Shown here one piece after another: positions 53,529 to 63,746 of a stretch of 64,000 bases of DNA; position 1 is the first letter of the stretch; the number at the start of each line of letters is the position of its first letter. The notes under the pieces are model-generated. The model did not search any database and was not told where the DNA came from. It was given only the letters and a program-made list of their open reading frames with translations. The translations under genes and the position numbers were made by a program. This stretch comes from Haliea salexigens DSM 19537 (GTDB lineage Bacteria > Pseudomonadota > Gammaproteobacteria > Pseudomonadales > Halieaceae), in contig NZ_AUHJ01000007.1 of the NCBI RefSeq assembly GCF_000423125.1, positions 1-64,000 of the forward strand, written 5' to 3'.

Positions 53529-54221
53529 TCCTGCGATGGCGGCAGGCAGGTCGCGCAGTGCGGTCACCTCGGCATCCGCCCGGTAGTCCGCAGGTTCCCA
53601 TGGCGCGCCGGCAAGATTCACCCAGACTGTGCGCAGGCCAACCTGCTGCGCGCCTAGAATATCGTGCTCCGGGTTGTCGCCCACGTGCACTATTTCGCTG
53701 GCCGCCGCACCGGTACGCGCCAATGCGGCGTGGAACATGTCCGCCGCCGGCTTGCTCGCCCCCACATCCTCGGCGAGAAAAGCGAAATCGAAATACTCCG
53801 CTGCATCGGTTTTGTAGATGTCTGCATTGCCGTTGGTCAGCGCCCCCAACCGGTAGTCCCCGGCCAGTCGCTGCAGTACCTCCAGAGCCTCTGCGTACAA
53901 CTCCACCTTGTGGCGCTCCTGCAAAAAAGCGGCGAAGGCCTCGCGCGCCCCGGCGTCGCTGTCGGCCTCGCTGTAGCCGGCGGCGCGCTGCAGCTCGAAC
54001 AGCATGCGCACACGCATCTGGCTGACGTGATGAGCCAGCTCCGGGTGCTGTTTCCACACTCGCTTCTTGAATTCCCACAGGCTGTCGTGGTCGTGCTGTT
54101 CGATACTCCCCGGGCGGTGTTGCAGCAGCCACTCACGCTGCGCCTGTTCGGCACGCAGCAGGGCGGGCTCAACATCCCACAGGGTGTTGTCGAGGTCGAA
54201 GGTAATCACGCGTAGGGTCAT
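53511..54221 (-). CDS. HAD-superfamily hydrolase (YigB-like)
   Basis: This 236-residue HAD phosphatase starts MTLRVITFDLDNTLWDVEP with the nucleophile and acid aspartates (Asp9, Asp11). It has motif II LGALTNGNAD, motif III lysine in GASKPAADMF and motif IV HVGDNPEHDILGA. The helical cap is inserted after motif I. Order downstream of xerC matches YigB, a cytoplasmic phosphatase active on FMN in relatives. The start lies 5 bp after the xerC stop. Its last codons run into the 14-bp tandem repeat array, so the C-terminus may be variable. Confidence 0.88.
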   Translation of the reverse strand: MTLRVITFDLDNTLWDVEPALLRAEQAQREWLLQHRPGSIEQHDHDSLWEFKKRVWKQHPELAHHVSQMRVRMLFELQRAAGYSEADSDAGAREAFAAFLQERHKVELYAEALEVLQRLAGDYRLGALTNGNADIYKTDAAEYFDFAFLAEDVGASKPAADMFHAALARTGAAASEIVHVGDNPEHDILGAQQVGLRTVWVNLAGAPWEPADYRADAEVTALRDLPAAIAGLGAAD

Positions 54222-54225
54222 CGGC

Positions 54226-55140
54226 TCATTCCCCGCCGGGCTTGCGCCGGCGCGCACGCGGGTGCGCTGCATCGTAGACCTTGGCCAGGTGCTGGAAGTC
54301 CAGGTGCGTGTAGATCTGGGTGGTGGCGATATTGGCGTGCCCCAACAACTCCTGCACGGCACGCAGATCACCGCTGGACTCCAGCATGTGGCTGGCGAAG
54401 GAGTGGCGCAGCATGTGCGGATGCACATCCTGATACATGCCCGCGCGCCGGCCCTGCAGCCGCAGGCGATCCTGAATATTGCGCACGCTGATACGCGTGC
54501 CGCGCTGGCTCAGGAACAGGGCCGGGTCGGTACTCTCGGGGCGCACCTGCAACCAGCGTTCCACCGCGGCGAGCGCCACTGCGCCAACCGGCACCGTGCG
54601 CGTCTTGCGCCCTTTGCCGGTGACGGTCAGCAACTGTTCCTGCCGATCAATGTCGCCGACATTGACGGCGGCCAGCTCAGCCAGGCGCAGGCCGGAAGAA
54701 TAGAAGAGTTCGGCGATAGCGCTGTCGCGGCGCGCGGTGAGGTCATCGTCGCTGAATTGCAGATAGCGGTTGACCTGATCGGTATCCAGTGTCCGCGGCA
54801 GACGGCGCGGTTGCCGGGGCGCCTGCACGGCGGCGGCCGGGTTGCGGCTGTGCCCTTGCTCCCGGCCCAGATAGGTAAAAAAGGAACGCACCGCGGAGAG
54901 CGCGCGCTGGATACTGCTGCCGGCCAGGCCCCGGCGGCGCAGTTGGCTCACCCAGGCGCGAATATCAGCCTCGTGCAATTCGGCAGGGTCGGCGCGGCTG
55001 CGCTCGTTACAGTAGGCGATCAGGCTCGCCAGGTCGCGCTGATAGTTGTTTACCGTGTGTGGTGACAGTTGGCGCACATCGCGCAGGTAGCGAATAAACG
55101 CCTCACTGGCCGTTTGCAGCGCCGTTGTCTCCGCTGTCAT
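54226..55140 (-). CDS. xerC: Tyrosine recombinase XerC
   Basis: This 304-residue site-specific recombinase has an N-terminal SAM-like core-binding domain (LRDVRQLSPHTVNNYQRDL). The catalytic residues are Arg in SSGLRLAELAAVN, Lys in TGKGRKTR, HPHMLRHSFASHML (His-x-x-Arg), His in LLGHANIATT and Tyr in IYTHLD. XerC with XerD resolves chromosome dimers at dif. Position in the dapF-DUF484-xerC-HAD block confirms XerC rather than XerD. Its start overlaps the DUF484 stop by 4 bp. Confidence 0.96.
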   Translation of the reverse strand: MTAETTALQTASEAFIRYLRDVRQLSPHTVNNYQRDLASLIAYCNERSRADPAELHEADIRAWVSQLRRRGLAGSSIQRALSAVRSFFTYLGREQGHSRNPAAAVQAPRQPRRLPRTLDTDQVNRYLQFSDDDLTARRDSAIAELFYSSGLRLAELAAVNVGDIDRQEQLLTVTGKGRKTRTVPVGAVALAAVERWLQVRPESTDPALFLSQRGTRISVRNIQDRLRLQGRRAGMYQDVHPHMLRHSFASHMLESSGDLRAVQELLGHANIATTQIYTHLDFQHLAKVYDAAHPRARRRKPGGE

Positions 55141-55844
55141 GCCCGCGCCGGCGCTTCCAGGCGGGGCAGAAGCCGCACCAGGACCTCGGCAATGTGCTGC
55201 AGGAACAGGGTGCCCATGGTGCTGGTGTAGTGGTGGGCATCCGAGCTGCCCACGGCAATCACCCCGAGCTCTTCCTCGCCGAGTAGCGGCATCACGGCTG
55301 CGGAACCCACGCTGCCAGCCCCCTCGAAGAGGAAGTCGAGTTCTTCCCTGCGCAGGGGGCCGCAGACTGCCTTGCGGCCGCGGAGCAGGGCGCCGACGGC
55401 GGCCTGGGCGGCTTCCGCGTGCACCACGCGCACGCCATCAGGCGCGCTGGCCGGGTCGCCGAAGAGGATGATACTTGTATGCTCAACATCGAAGTCGGCC
55501 TGCATGGCAAGGCGATAGGCCGCGCAGAGCGCAGGCACGGACTCGGCCTCCAGCAGCGCCAGCACCAGGTGCCGGGTCTGCTCGTACAACTTGTCGTTGC
55601 TGCGCGCATTGGCGGTGAGCGCATTGAGTCGCTGGCGCATCTCGGTGTTGCGCTCGCGCAGTACGCTGACCTGTTTTTCCACCAGAGATACCGCACTGCC
55701 CGAGGCGTGGTTCACATGCAGGAAGTCCAGCATGTCCGGGTGACGCTGCAGAAAGTCGCTGTGATTCTTCAGGTATTCGCGAACGCTGTCGTCGGTCAGT
55801 GCGTTGCTGTCGGCAGTGATGGCCGGTTCGTTCCTGGCTGACAT
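55137..55844 (-). CDS. DUF484 family protein (YigA-like)
   Basis: This 235-residue protein has an N-terminal helical segment (VREYLKNHSDFLQRHPDMLDFL) and a heptad-rich SLVEKQVSVLRERNTEMRQRL coiled coil. A GAF-like domain follows (about 90-225) with GVIAVGSSDAHHYTSTMGTLFL. This is the DUF484 architecture always found between dapF and xerC in gammaproteobacteria. The function is unknown; a soluble regulatory or ligand-sensing role is suggested only by the GAF-like fold. Confidence 0.9.
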   Translation of the reverse strand: MSARNEPAITADSNALTDDSVREYLKNHSDFLQRHPDMLDFLHVNHASGSAVSLVEKQVSVLRERNTEMRQRLNALTANARSNDKLYEQTRHLVLALLEAESVPALCAAYRLAMQADFDVEHTSIILFGDPASAPDGVRVVHAEAAQAAVGALLRGRKAVCGPLRREELDFLFEGAGSVGSAAVMPLLGEEELGVIAVGSSDAHHYTSTMGTLFLQHIAEVLVRLLPRLEAPARA

Positions 55845-55883
55845 GGTCTGGTCTCCGTTATCCCCGGCGCGCCTGTGCCGCCG

Positions 55884-56714
55884 TCATATTCTGATACTGC
55901 CCTCGAACACAACGGCTGTCGGGCCGGTCATGGTCACCGGCTTGCCGGGGCCCGACCAGTGTATCTCAAGCTTACCGCCAGGCAGGGAAACTGTCACGGT
56001 ATCACGCAGCCAGCCGCGCAACATGCCATAGACCGCCGCCGCGCAGGCGCCCGTGCCACAGGCCAGTGTTTCGCCCGCTCCGCGCTCGTATACGCGCAGC
56101 TTGATCTCCTGCTCTGAAAGCACCTGCATGAAGCCTGCATTGGCCCGCTGCGGGAAGCGCGGGTGACGTTCGATGGCGGGGCCAAGAGTGGCGACCGGTG
56201 CAGCGGCCGTATCGTCGACGCGCACGATAGCGTGGGGGTTGCCCATCGACAGCGCGCCGATCTCCAGTTGCTGGCCGTTCACATCGAGTACGTAGTGGTC
56301 TGCCATGGCCTCCGCCTGCAGGGGAATGCGCGCGGGCTCGAAAATCGGCGCGCCCATATCGACTTCCACACGGTGCTTGTCGCGCAGCCGCAACTCCAGC
56401 ACACCGCCGGCAGTCTGCACGCGGATAACGCGCTTGCCGGTCAGGTGTTTGTCGCGCACGAAGCGCGCGAAGCAGCGGGCGCCATTGCCACAGTTCTCCA
56501 CCTCGCTGCCATCGGCGTTGAAGATACGATAGCGAAAGTCCACCTCGGGGCGGTCTGGCGTCTCCACCAGCAGCACCTGGTCGCAGCCGATACCGAAGTG
56601 CCGGTCGGCAAGGCGTCGTATGTCGTCTTCACGCGGTTGGTAGCGCTGCGTGATCAGGTCGATGACCACAAAGTCATTCCCTGCGCCGTGCATCTTGGTG
56701 AACTTGAGCAACAT
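55884..56714 (-). CDS. dapF: Diaminopimelate epimerase
   Basis: This 276-residue enzyme starts [18 protein letters not shown] and has the two catalytic cysteines in NCGNGARC (Cys75) and [10 protein letters not shown] (Cys219). It interconverts LL- and meso-diaminopimelate by a two-base mechanism, supplying peptidoglycan and lysine synthesis. It lies 13 bp downstream of lysA, with which it shares the pathway. The start at 56714 matches the family N-terminus; the longer frame upstream is inside lysA. Confidence 0.97.
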   Translation of the reverse strand: MLLKFTKMHGAGNDFVVIDLITQRYQPREDDIRRLADRHFGIGCDQVLLVETPDRPEVDFRYRIFNADGSEVENCGNGARCFARFVRDKHLTGKRVIRVQTAGGVLELRLRDKHRVEVDMGAPIFEPARIPLQAEAMADHYVLDVNGQQLEIGALSMGNPHAIVRVDDTAAAPVATLGPAIERHPRFPQRANAGFMQVLSEQEIKLRVYERGAGETLACGTGACAAAVYGMLRGWLRDTVTVSLPGGKLEIHWSGPGKPVTMTGPTAVVFEGSIRI

Positions 56715-56727
56715 TGCCGAGTGTCCC

Positions 56728-57978
56728 TCAGGCCGGCAGGCGGCATTCGCGCCGCAACAGGTCTTCAAGGGTTTCGCGCGCGCCCACAACGTGCACGGCG
56801 TCACCATCCACCATCACCTCTGCCGCGCGCGGGCGGCTGTTGTAATTGGAGCTCATGCTGAAGCCATAGGCGCCGGCGCCGAACATGGCCAACAGGCTGC
56901 CTTCGCGCAAACACAGGGTGCGCTGCTTGCCGAGGAAATCCCCGGTTTCGCACACGGGCCCAACGATATCCCAAGTGGCGTTGACGCCTTCGGCCGCCGC
57001 ATGAGTGGGCTGGATATCCAGCCACGCCTGGTAGAGCGCCGGGCGAATCATGTCATTCATGCCCGCATCGACCAGAGCGAAATTGTGTTCGGGGGTTTGC
57101 TTGAGATACTCCACCCGGGTCAACAGAAGGCCAGCTTCCGCGGCAATTGAGCGCCCCGGCTCGAATATCAGCGGCAACCGGCGTTCGCCCAGCTCTTCGC
57201 GTATGGCTGCGATATAGTCGCCGATAGCGGGCGGTTGTTCGTCGCGGTAGCGCACTCCGAGGCCGCCACCGAGGTCGAGGTGGCGGATCTCGATGCCTTC
57301 AGCCGCGAGCGTATCGACCAGCAGCAGCAGGCGCCGCAGGGCGTCAATAAAAGGGCTGAGCTCGGTCAGCTGCGAACCGATATGGCAGTCCAGGCCGCGC
57401 ACGTCGATGTGCGGCAGTGCCACAGCGCGACGGTAGAGCGGCAGTGCTTCGTCGACACCCAGGCCGAACTTGTTTTCGCGCATCCCGGTGGAAATGTAAG
57501 GATGGGTGCGCGCATCCACGTCGGGGTTGACCCGAATGGATACCGGCGCCTGCACGTTCATCTGTGCGGCGACGCGGTTGAGCACTTCGAGCTCCGCGGC
57601 GGATTCCACGTTGAAACAGTGAATGCCCAGCTCCAGCGCCCTGGCCATCTCCCCGGCCGTTTTGGCCACGCCGGAAAACACGGTTTTCGCCGGGTCACCA
57701 CCGGCGGCAATCACGCGCTCCAGTTCGCCCACGGACACGATGTCAAAGCCCGCGCCGAGCCGTGCCAGTACATCGAGTACCGCGAGGTTGGAGTTGGCCT
57801 TGACCGCGTAGCAAATGAGGTGGGGCCAGTCGGCCAGGGCATCCTGATAGGCCTGCAGCGCCGTTTCGAGGGCGGCGCGTGAGTACACATAGCATGGCGT
57901 GCCGTGCTGCTGGGCGATGGCGTCTGCGGTGACGTCTTCGGCATGCAAGATGCCGTCGCGGAACTGGAAAAAACTCAT
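56728..57978 (-). CDS. lysA: Diaminopimelate decarboxylase
   Basis: This 416-residue PLP-dependent fold-III decarboxylase has the cofactor lysine Lys60 in CYAVKANSN, the HIGSQL strand, phosphate-binding [17 protein letters not shown] and the second-subunit Cys in GPVCETGD. It makes lysine from meso-diaminopimelate. The chosen ATG at 57978 begins [16 protein letters not shown]; the open frame upstream overlaps lptM. It lies 14 bp after lptM, in the conserved lptM-lysA-dapF order. Confidence 0.96.
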   Translation of the reverse strand: MSFFQFRDGILHAEDVTADAIAQQHGTPCYVYSRAALETALQAYQDALADWPHLICYAVKANSNLAVLDVLARLGAGFDIVSVGELERVIAAGGDPAKTVFSGVAKTAGEMARALELGIHCFNVESAAELEVLNRVAAQMNVQAPVSIRVNPDVDARTHPYISTGMRENKFGLGVDEALPLYRRAVALPHIDVRGLDCHIGSQLTELSPFIDALRRLLLLVDTLAAEGIEIRHLDLGGGLGVRYRDEQPPAIGDYIAAIREELGERRLPLIFEPGRSIAAEAGLLLTRVEYLKQTPEHNFALVDAGMNDMIRPALYQAWLDIQPTHAAAEGVNATWDIVGPVCETGDFLGKQRTLCLREGSLLAMFGAGAYGFSMSSNYNSRPRAAEVMVDGDAVHVVGARETLEDLLRRECRLPA

Positions 57979-57992
57979 GGCTCTCTGCGTAC

Positions 57993-58157
57993 TCAGTCGG
58001 TTGCGGAAGAAGGTGTTGTGCCAGCCGGCGGCGCACCAACGGCGGGCGCTGCCGGAACGCTGGCGGCGTCCGGGGGCGGCAGCTGCAGTGGGCCTGTTTG
58101 CCCGCAGCCCGCCAGTAGCGCCAGGGCGAGCAGCCAGTGGAGGCGCGTGTGAAGCAT
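57993..58157 (-). CDS. lptM: LptM (YifL) small lipoprotein
   Basis: This 54-residue lipoprotein has the signal LHWLLALALLAGCGQTGPLQ with a clear lipobox (LAGC, Cys at about residue 18). The short Pro/Ala-rich tail includes the family motif CGQTGPLxLP. LptM binds the LptD/LptE complex and helps lipopolysaccharide transporter assembly in the outer membrane. The position directly before lysA is conserved across gammaproteobacteria. The longer frame upstream is not supported. Confidence 0.88.
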   Translation of the reverse strand: MLHTRLHWLLALALLAGCGQTGPLQLPPPDAASVPAAPAVGAPPAGTTPSSATD

Positions 58158-58372
58158 AACAAGGATTCCGCTGGGAAAAGCGCGCAGTATACCCGAATTG
58201 ACGCCGGATTCTGCGTTGCCTGGCATGCGCAGGCAACCGTGTGTCGAGCGTGAGGGTCGCCGCGTTCTTGTGCGATAGAGGGTCGAATTGCACGCGGGAT
58301 CATGGCAGGATTCCAGTCCCATGCTTCGTCGCAAGGCGCAGCCAGCTTTGAATCCTCAATGAGGGCCCACGC

Positions 58373-59377
58373 GTGCGCGTCACAGTTCCCCCGCTGTTAT
58401 CGATACGGCAGTTCATCGGCTGCGGCCTGCTCGTCCTGTCGCTGTTGCTGGGCCGCGCCGCGCAGGCCGTTGAGCCCCTCTACGGCAAGAACCTGACGCC
58501 GGTGGCTGGCCTTTTCGGTATACCCTCGGCGCGCAGCGCGGCGCTGCTGTCCACGGGTGAAGTGGCATTCGCTGCGCACGGCGCTCTGGCCAGTCACGCC
58601 GTCTTTGATGCCTCAGCGTTGGAGGCGCTGCGTCTGGATGGTGAAACCCACCGTTTCGCCCTCGAATGGCGCTATGCCTTTGCGCCGGGCTGGGAGTTCC
58701 AGATGGAGCTGCCCTGGCTGAGCCACAGCGGTGGCTCACTCGATGCGCTGATCGACGGCTGGCACAGCCTGTGGGGAATGCCGGATGGCGGCCGCGATAC
58801 TGTGCCCCGGGACCAGCTGGATTTTCGCTACCAGATCTCCTCTGCGTCACTGTCACTGCGCGACAGTGCCTCGGGGGCGGGTGATGTCACGCTCGCGCTG
58901 CACCGCGCACTCGTCGATGACAGCGAGTGGCAGGTGAGCGCGGGGCTCGGTTACAAGCTGGCGACGGGAGAAGAACGCGAGCTCCTCGGCAGCGGTGCGG
59001 AAGATGCGTTCGCGGTGCTACGGGCCAGCTGGGCGCCAGCCGGGAGTCGCGGGCAACTGTTCGGTCAGGCCGGCTATTTGCGCGCGGGCCAGATTGCGGG
59101 CCTGCAGGCCGTGCAGGAACGCGACCTCTGGTTTGCCGGGGTGGGTGCCGGCTGGGCGGTGCATGAGCGCGTGACCTTGCTGGCCCAGATTGATGCCCAG
59201 TCAGCGCCTTTGCAGAGTGATTTGACGGCGTTGGGCGCCGCGGCACTGCTGTTGAATGTAGGCGCGCGCTGGCAAGTGAGCCCCCGCTGGGCGCTGGAGG
59301 CCGGGTTTATCGAAGATATCCGCGTAGAGACCGCACCGGACGTCACCTTTCAGGCCAGCCTGCGCTTTACGCCCTGA
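58373..59377 (+). CDS. DUF3187-family probable outer-membrane protein
   Basis: This 334-residue protein starts at a GTG preceded by GAGGG. A signal peptide (FIGCGLLVLSLLLGRAAQA) is followed by LYGKNLTPVAGLFGIPSARSA, the DUF3187 start. The rest is a series of amphipathic strands with turns (WRYAFAPGWEFQMELPWLSHSGG, LDFRYQISSASLSLRDS) ending in FQASLRFTP, consistent with a beta barrel. The function is unknown. It diverges from lptM and converges on argH. An upstream ATG is out of frame. Confidence 0.78.
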   Translation: MRVTVPPLLSIRQFIGCGLLVLSLLLGRAAQAVEPLYGKNLTPVAGLFGIPSARSAALLSTGEVAFAAHGALASHAVFDASALEALRLDGETHRFALEWRYAFAPGWEFQMELPWLSHSGGSLDALIDGWHSLWGMPDGGRDTVPRDQLDFRYQISSASLSLRDSASGAGDVTLALHRALVDDSEWQVSAGLGYKLATGEERELLGSGAEDAFAVLRASWAPAGSRGQLFGQAGYLRAGQIAGLQAVQERDLWFAGVGAGWAVHERVTLLAQIDAQSAPLQSDLTALGAAALLLNVGARWQVSPRWALEAGFIEDIRVETAPDVTFQASLRFTP

Positions 59378-59417
59378 CGCGCTGTCGGCTGCGCCGGGGC
59401 AGGCAACGCTGCTGCGC

Positions 59418-60821
59418 TTACGCTGGCCGTGCGTCGAGACGCTGCAGGGCAGTGCCGGCCGCGGCCTGCACCTGACGCGGCGCGGTGCCTCCCAGGTGGT
59501 CGCGCGCGGCGACGGACCCCTCCAGGGTCAGCACATCGAACACATCCGCGGCGATGTCCGCGTGGAAGCCCTGCAGTGTGGCAAGTGACATCTCCGCCAG
59601 GTCGGCGCCGCTGGCCACACCGTGGGCGACGGCCTTGCCCACCACTTCGTGGGCATCGCGAAAAGGCAGGCCCTTGCGCACCAGATAGTCGGCGAGGTCC
59701 GTGGCGGTGGAAAACCCACGGCGTGCCGCTTCGCGCATCTGCTCGCTGCGGGGCCGGATGGCGGGGACCATGTCGGCGAAGGCGCGCAGGCTGCCCAGCA
59801 CCGTATCGATCGTGTCGAACAGCGGCTCCTTGTCCTCCTGGTTGTCCTTGTTGTAGGCCAGCGGCTGGCTTTTCATCAGAGTGAGCAGGGAGATCAGGTG
59901 CCCATTGACCCGGCCCACCTTGCCCCGCACCAGTTCGGGCACATCCGGGTTTTTCTTCTGCGGCATGATGGATGAACCGGTGCAGAAGCGGTCCGGCAGT
60001 TCAATGAAGTTGAACTGGGCCGATGTCCACAGCACCAGCTCCTCGGACATGCGCGACAGATGGGTCATGAGCAGCGCGGCAAAGCTGCAGAATTCGATGG
60101 CGAAGTCGCGGTCCGACACCGAATCCAGCGAGTTGGCGGTGGGGCGGTCGAAGCCCAGGGCGCGCGCGGTCATATCGCGGTCGATCGGGTAGGTGGTGCC
60201 CGCGAGGGCGGCGGCACCCAGCGGCGACTGGTTCAGACGCGCGCGGCAGTCCATAAGCCGGCCGTAATCGCGCTCCAGCATCTCGTTCCAGGCCAGCAGG
60301 TGATGGCCGAACACCACCGGTTGTGCGGTTTGCAGGTGGGTGAAGCCCGGCATGATGGTGTTGCACTGGTCAGCGGCGAGCTCAATGGTACCGCGCTGCA
60401 GGCGGGTGAGCTCCGCCGCGATGAGGTCAATCGCTGCACGCAGGTGCAGGCGAATGTCGGTGGCAACCTGGTCGTTGCGCGAACGGCCAGTGTGCAGTTT
60501 CTTGCCGGTATTGCCGATCAGCTCGGTCAGGCGCGCCTCAATATTCATGTGTACGTCTTCGCGCTCGATAGACCAGCTGAAGTCGCCCCGGGCAATCTCC
60601 GCCTCGACCTGGTCGAGCCCGGCCTGGATCTGTTCGCGCTCCTCTGCGGTGAGCACGCCCACCGCGCAGAGCATGTCGGCGTGGGCACGCGAGCCCTGGA
60701 TATCTTCCTGCGCCATGCGCTGGTCGAACTGAACCGATGCGGTAAAGCGCTGCACGAATTGATCGGTGGGTTCGGCGAAGCGGCCGCCCCAGAGAGTGTT
60801 GGTGTCTGTCTGCTTGCTCAT
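59418..60821 (-). CDS. argH: Argininosuccinate lyase
   Basis: This 467-residue fumarase/aspartase-superfamily enzyme starts with [15 protein letters not shown] and has the [13 protein letters not shown] motif, TPLQxAQP-like [13 protein letters not shown] and the flexible-loop signature [12 protein letters not shown] with the catalytic serine. It splits argininosuccinate into arginine and fumarate. It diverges from algZ, the arrangement known from Pseudomonas. No special regulatory signal is evident in the 113 bp between them. Confidence 0.97.
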   Translation of the reverse strand: MSKQTDTNTLWGGRFAEPTDQFVQRFTASVQFDQRMAQEDIQGSRAHADMLCAVGVLTAEEREQIQAGLDQVEAEIARGDFSWSIEREDVHMNIEARLTELIGNTGKKLHTGRSRNDQVATDIRLHLRAAIDLIAAELTRLQRGTIELAADQCNTIMPGFTHLQTAQPVVFGHHLLAWNEMLERDYGRLMDCRARLNQSPLGAAALAGTTYPIDRDMTARALGFDRPTANSLDSVSDRDFAIEFCSFAALLMTHLSRMSEELVLWTSAQFNFIELPDRFCTGSSIMPQKKNPDVPELVRGKVGRVNGHLISLLTLMKSQPLAYNKDNQEDKEPLFDTIDTVLGSLRAFADMVPAIRPRSEQMREAARRGFSTATDLADYLVRKGLPFRDAHEVVGKAVAHGVASGADLAEMSLATLQGFHADIAADVFDVLTLEGSVAARDHLGGTAPRQVQAAAGTALQRLDARPA

Positions 60822-60934
60822 GTTGATCCGTATCTGGTTGGGGGCCCGCTGCAGGCCATGGCTGGCGTTCTGGCGCTTGTGCCGGTCGCGCTTGGGTGCA
60901 AGTATACCACCGGGGTGGACGAGGGTTGGTGCAC

Positions 60935-61993
60935 ATGCAGGATGCGGGGGAGCAACAGCTGGCGGCGCAAGCGCAGGCCTCGGGCGCGTTCTTCATTCCG
61001 GACCTCTGTGCACCGCGTGCGCTGCTGTTCCTGGTTCTGCTCGCCGAGCTCATGGTGCTGATGTACACCCTGGCAGTCAGTAGTCTGCCGCGCTTCGACT
61101 GGACGGTGCTGGCGACCGGCTCGGTACTGGTGCAGTGGCTGGTGCTGGCGAGCGCCGTGGCGCTGTGCCTGTTGCGCGGCTGGTTTTCACGCCACAGTCT
61201 GTGGCTGGCGGCGGCGGGTAGCCTGCTGCTCGTGGTGATGGTCACGGGTCTGTCCAGTGAGTTGATTTTGCGGTTTTACCCGGCGCTGCTGGCGGATGCT
61301 GACGACCGCTGGTGGGTGTTGCGCAACACGCTGGTCGCCGCACTGGTGACCGGCATCGCCCTGCGTTATTTCTACCTGCAGCAGCAGCTGACCCTGCGCG
61401 AGCGTTCCGAACTGCAGGCCCGCATTGATTCGTTGCAGGCGCGTATCCGCCCGCACTTCCTGTTCAACACCCTGAATAGTATTGCCAGTCTCATTGCCTC
61501 GCATCCTGAGCGCGCCGAGGCCGCCGTCGAAGATCTGGCAGAGCTGTTTCGCGCCAGCTTGCGTCATTCCGGACCGGGTGACACCGTCGCCGAGGAGGTG
61601 CGTCGCTGCGAGCTGTACCTTGGCATCGAGCGCCTGCGCCTCGGCGATCGCCTGCAGGTGGAGTGGCAGGTGGCTGAGGGCGTAGGCGCACTACCCATGC
61701 CCAGCCTCATCCTGCAGCCGCTGGTGGAAAACGCGGTGTATCACGGCATATCTTTGTTGCCGGGAGGAGGGGTTGTGCGTGTTGCTGTGGCGGCTGAGAA
61801 CGGGGAGGTGCAGGTGGTGATCGAAAACCCGCGGCCAGAGCCGCCCGCTGCCAGCCGCGGTGAGCGCATGGCATTGACCAATATCGAGCAGCGTCTGCTG
61901 GCGCTCTACGGGGAGGCAGCAAGTTTGCACCAATGGGCGGAAAGCGGGCGCTTTCGGGTGGCATTGCGCTACCCGGCGGAGGCCCTGGTGTGA
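60935..61993 (+). CDS. algZ: LytS/AlgZ-type sensor histidine kinase
   Basis: This 352-residue membrane kinase has about four N-terminal helices ([16 protein letters not shown] onward). The His-kinase box [18 protein letters not shown] has the phospho-acceptor His174. The ATPase N-box is [14 protein letters not shown]. This short, HATPase-like layout defines the AlgZ/FimS/LytS group. With AlgR it controls pili, motility or exopolysaccharide in relatives. The ATG at 60935 has GAGGG nine bases before it; a GTG at 60929 is possible. Its stop overlaps the algR start (GTGA). Confidence 0.92.
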   Translation: MQDAGEQQLAAQAQASGAFFIPDLCAPRALLFLVLLAELMVLMYTLAVSSLPRFDWTVLATGSVLVQWLVLASAVALCLLRGWFSRHSLWLAAAGSLLLVVMVTGLSSELILRFYPALLADADDRWWVLRNTLVAALVTGIALRYFYLQQQLTLRERSELQARIDSLQARIRPHFLFNTLNSIASLIASHPERAEAAVEDLAELFRASLRHSGPGDTVAEEVRRCELYLGIERLRLGDRLQVEWQVAEGVGALPMPSLILQPLVENAVYHGISLLPGGGVVRVAVAAENGEVQVVIENPRPEPPAASRGERMALTNIEQRLLALYGEAASLHQWAESGRFRVALRYPAEALV

Positions 61994-62718
61994 AAGTCCT
62001 GCTGGTCGATGACGAGCCTTTGGCGCGCGAGCGCCTGCGTCGACTGCTGCAGCGGCTGCGCCCCGAAGCGTGTGTGATTGAGGCGGATTCGGGGGAGGCC
62101 GCACTGGCGCTGTTGGCGAAGGAAGATCCCGCGCTGGTGTTGCTGGATGTGCGCATGCCCGGCATGGATGGTATCGAAGTGGCGGCCGCCATGGACCGCC
62201 TGCCGGCACCGCCCGCGGTGATTTTTTGCACCGCGTACGATGAATATGCGCTGGAGGCCCTGCGTCACCAGGCCGTGGCCTACCTGCTGAAGCCCGTGCG
62301 TGAGTCGGAGCTCGCTCGGGCGCTGGCCACGGCCGGGCGGGTTAACCGGGTGCAGCTGGCCGCGTTGTCTGACGGTGAGCCCGCGGGCCGCTCCCAGGTG
62401 AGCAGCCAGGGGCACCGCGGCCTGGAGACATTGCCGATCGCTGATGTGCGCTGTTTTATCGCGGAGCAGAAGTACGTGACGGCAGTCGCTCCCGGGCGTG
62501 AACTGCTGATTCAGGACGCGTTGAAGGATCTGGAGCAGGAGTTCGCCGCAGAGTTCCTGCGTGTGCATCGCAACGCCCTGGTAGCCCGGCGCCACATCCA
62601 GCGCCTGCGCCGCGATACGGAAGTTGGCTGGTCGGTCGAGCTGGATGGCGTGGACCTGCGACCGCAGGTCAGCCGCCGTCACCTGGCGGCCGTGAAGGCA
62701 CGGTTACAGCAGGGCTGA
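61990..62718 (+). CDS. algR: LytTR-type response regulator AlgR
   Basis: This 242-residue regulator starts at a GTG. The receiver domain (about 1-120) has the acidic pair DDEP, phospho-acceptor Asp53 in [11 protein letters not shown] and KPV. The C-terminal LytTR DNA-binding domain (about 145-240) contains [21 protein letters not shown] and [10 protein letters not shown]. It is translationally coupled to algZ and followed by hemC, the order seen in Pseudomonas. Target promoters cannot be named from this window. Confidence 0.93.
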   Translation: MKVLLVDDEPLARERLRRLLQRLRPEACVIEADSGEAALALLAKEDPALVLLDVRMPGMDGIEVAAAMDRLPAPPAVIFCTAYDEYALEALRHQAVAYLLKPVRESELARALATAGRVNRVQLAALSDGEPAGRSQVSSQGHRGLETLPIADVRCFIAEQKYVTAVAPGRELLIQDALKDLEQEFAAEFLRVHRNALVARRHIQRLRRDTEVGWSVELDGVDLRPQVSRRHLAAVKARLQQG

Positions 62719-62813
62719 ACCCGCGCCCTTCAGCGCCCTGCCGGTGGCCAGGCAAAGTCGCAGCAGCAGGACGTGGCTGGTATCATCGCCGCTCGTCCTG
62801 CAGGAACCTGTTC

Positions 62814-63746
62814 ATGCCCCGTACTATTACCATCGCTACCCGAGAAAGCCCGCTCGCCCTGTGGCAGGCCGAGTTTGTTCGCGACGCCTTGCAACAAACC
62901 CATCCGGGCCTTGACGTACAGCTGCTGGGCATGACCTCCCGCGGCGACCAGCTGCTGGATGTTCCGCTGGCCAAAGTGGGCGGCAAGGGGCTGTTCGTGA
63001 AAGAGCTGGAAACCGCGCTGCTCGATGGCAGCGCGGATATCGCCGTGCACTCGATGAAGGATGTACCGATGGAATTCCCTGAGGGCCTCTGCCTCGGTGT
63101 GATCTGTGCGCGCGAGGATCCCCGGGATGCCTTCGTCAGCAACCACTATGAGTCTGTCGCTGCGCTGCCGCCCGGCAGCATTGTCGGTACTTCCAGCCTG
63201 CGTCGGGAGTGCCAGCTGCGGGCCGCGCGGCCCGATCTTGAGGTGCGCTTTCTGCGCGGCAATGTGAATACGCGGTTGCGCAAACTGGATGCGGGAGAGT
63301 ACGACGCTATTATCCTCGCGACCGCCGGGCTGCTGCGTCTGCAGATGGATGGGCGCATTCGGCAGCGCATGCCCGTGGCCGAGTCACTTCCCGCCGGCGG
63401 GCAGGGTGCCGTGGGCATTGAGCTGCGCAGCAGTGACCAGGAGCTGCTGACGTTGCTGCAACCGTTACACAATGTGCCCACGGCGCTGCGAGTGACAGCG
63501 GAGCGTGCGCTGAATCGTCGCCTGGAGGGTGGCTGCCAGGTGCCGATCGCCTGCTACGCGGAACTGGAGTCGGGCGATAAAACGCTGTGGCTGCGCGGCC
63601 TGGTGGGACGGCCGGATGGCGGCCTGCTGCTGCGCGCCGAGGCCCGGGCGCCGGTTGCCGAGGCGGAGGCGCTGGGCATTACCGTGGCGGAAGATCTACT
63701 GGAGCAGGGCGCGGGCGCGATTCTGGCCGAGGTCTATGGTCGCTAG
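62814..63746 (+). CDS. hemC: Hydroxymethylbilane synthase (porphobilinogen deaminase)
   Basis: This 310-residue enzyme has the N-terminal [15 protein letters not shown], the [12 protein letters not shown] loop, [25 protein letters not shown] and the dipyrromethane cofactor cysteine Cys241 in [11 protein letters not shown]. It joins four porphobilinogen units to hydroxymethylbilane in haem synthesis. hemD starts within its last codons (11-bp overlap), so both are one operon. A CAGGAA site precedes the start. Confidence 0.97.
   Translation: MPRTITIATRESPLALWQAEFVRDALQQTHPGLDVQLLGMTSRGDQLLDVPLAKVGGKGLFVKELETALLDGSADIAVHSMKDVPMEFPEGLCLGVICAREDPRDAFVSNHYESVAALPPGSIVGTSSLRRECQLRAARPDLEVRFLRGNVNTRLRKLDAGEYDAIILATAGLLRLQMDGRIRQRMPVAESLPAGGQGAVGIELRSSDQELLTLLQPLHNVPTALRVTAERALNRRLEGGCQVPIACYAELESGDKTLWLRGLVGRPDGGLLLRAEARAPVAEAEALGITVAEDLLEQGAGAILAEVYGR

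Noticed and set aside
53497-54132. Alternative minus-strand frame within the HAD gene
   Set aside because: The HAD motifs DLDNT, TNGN and GDNPEHD are all in the other frame. This one is Arg/Gly-rich and lacks a start signal.
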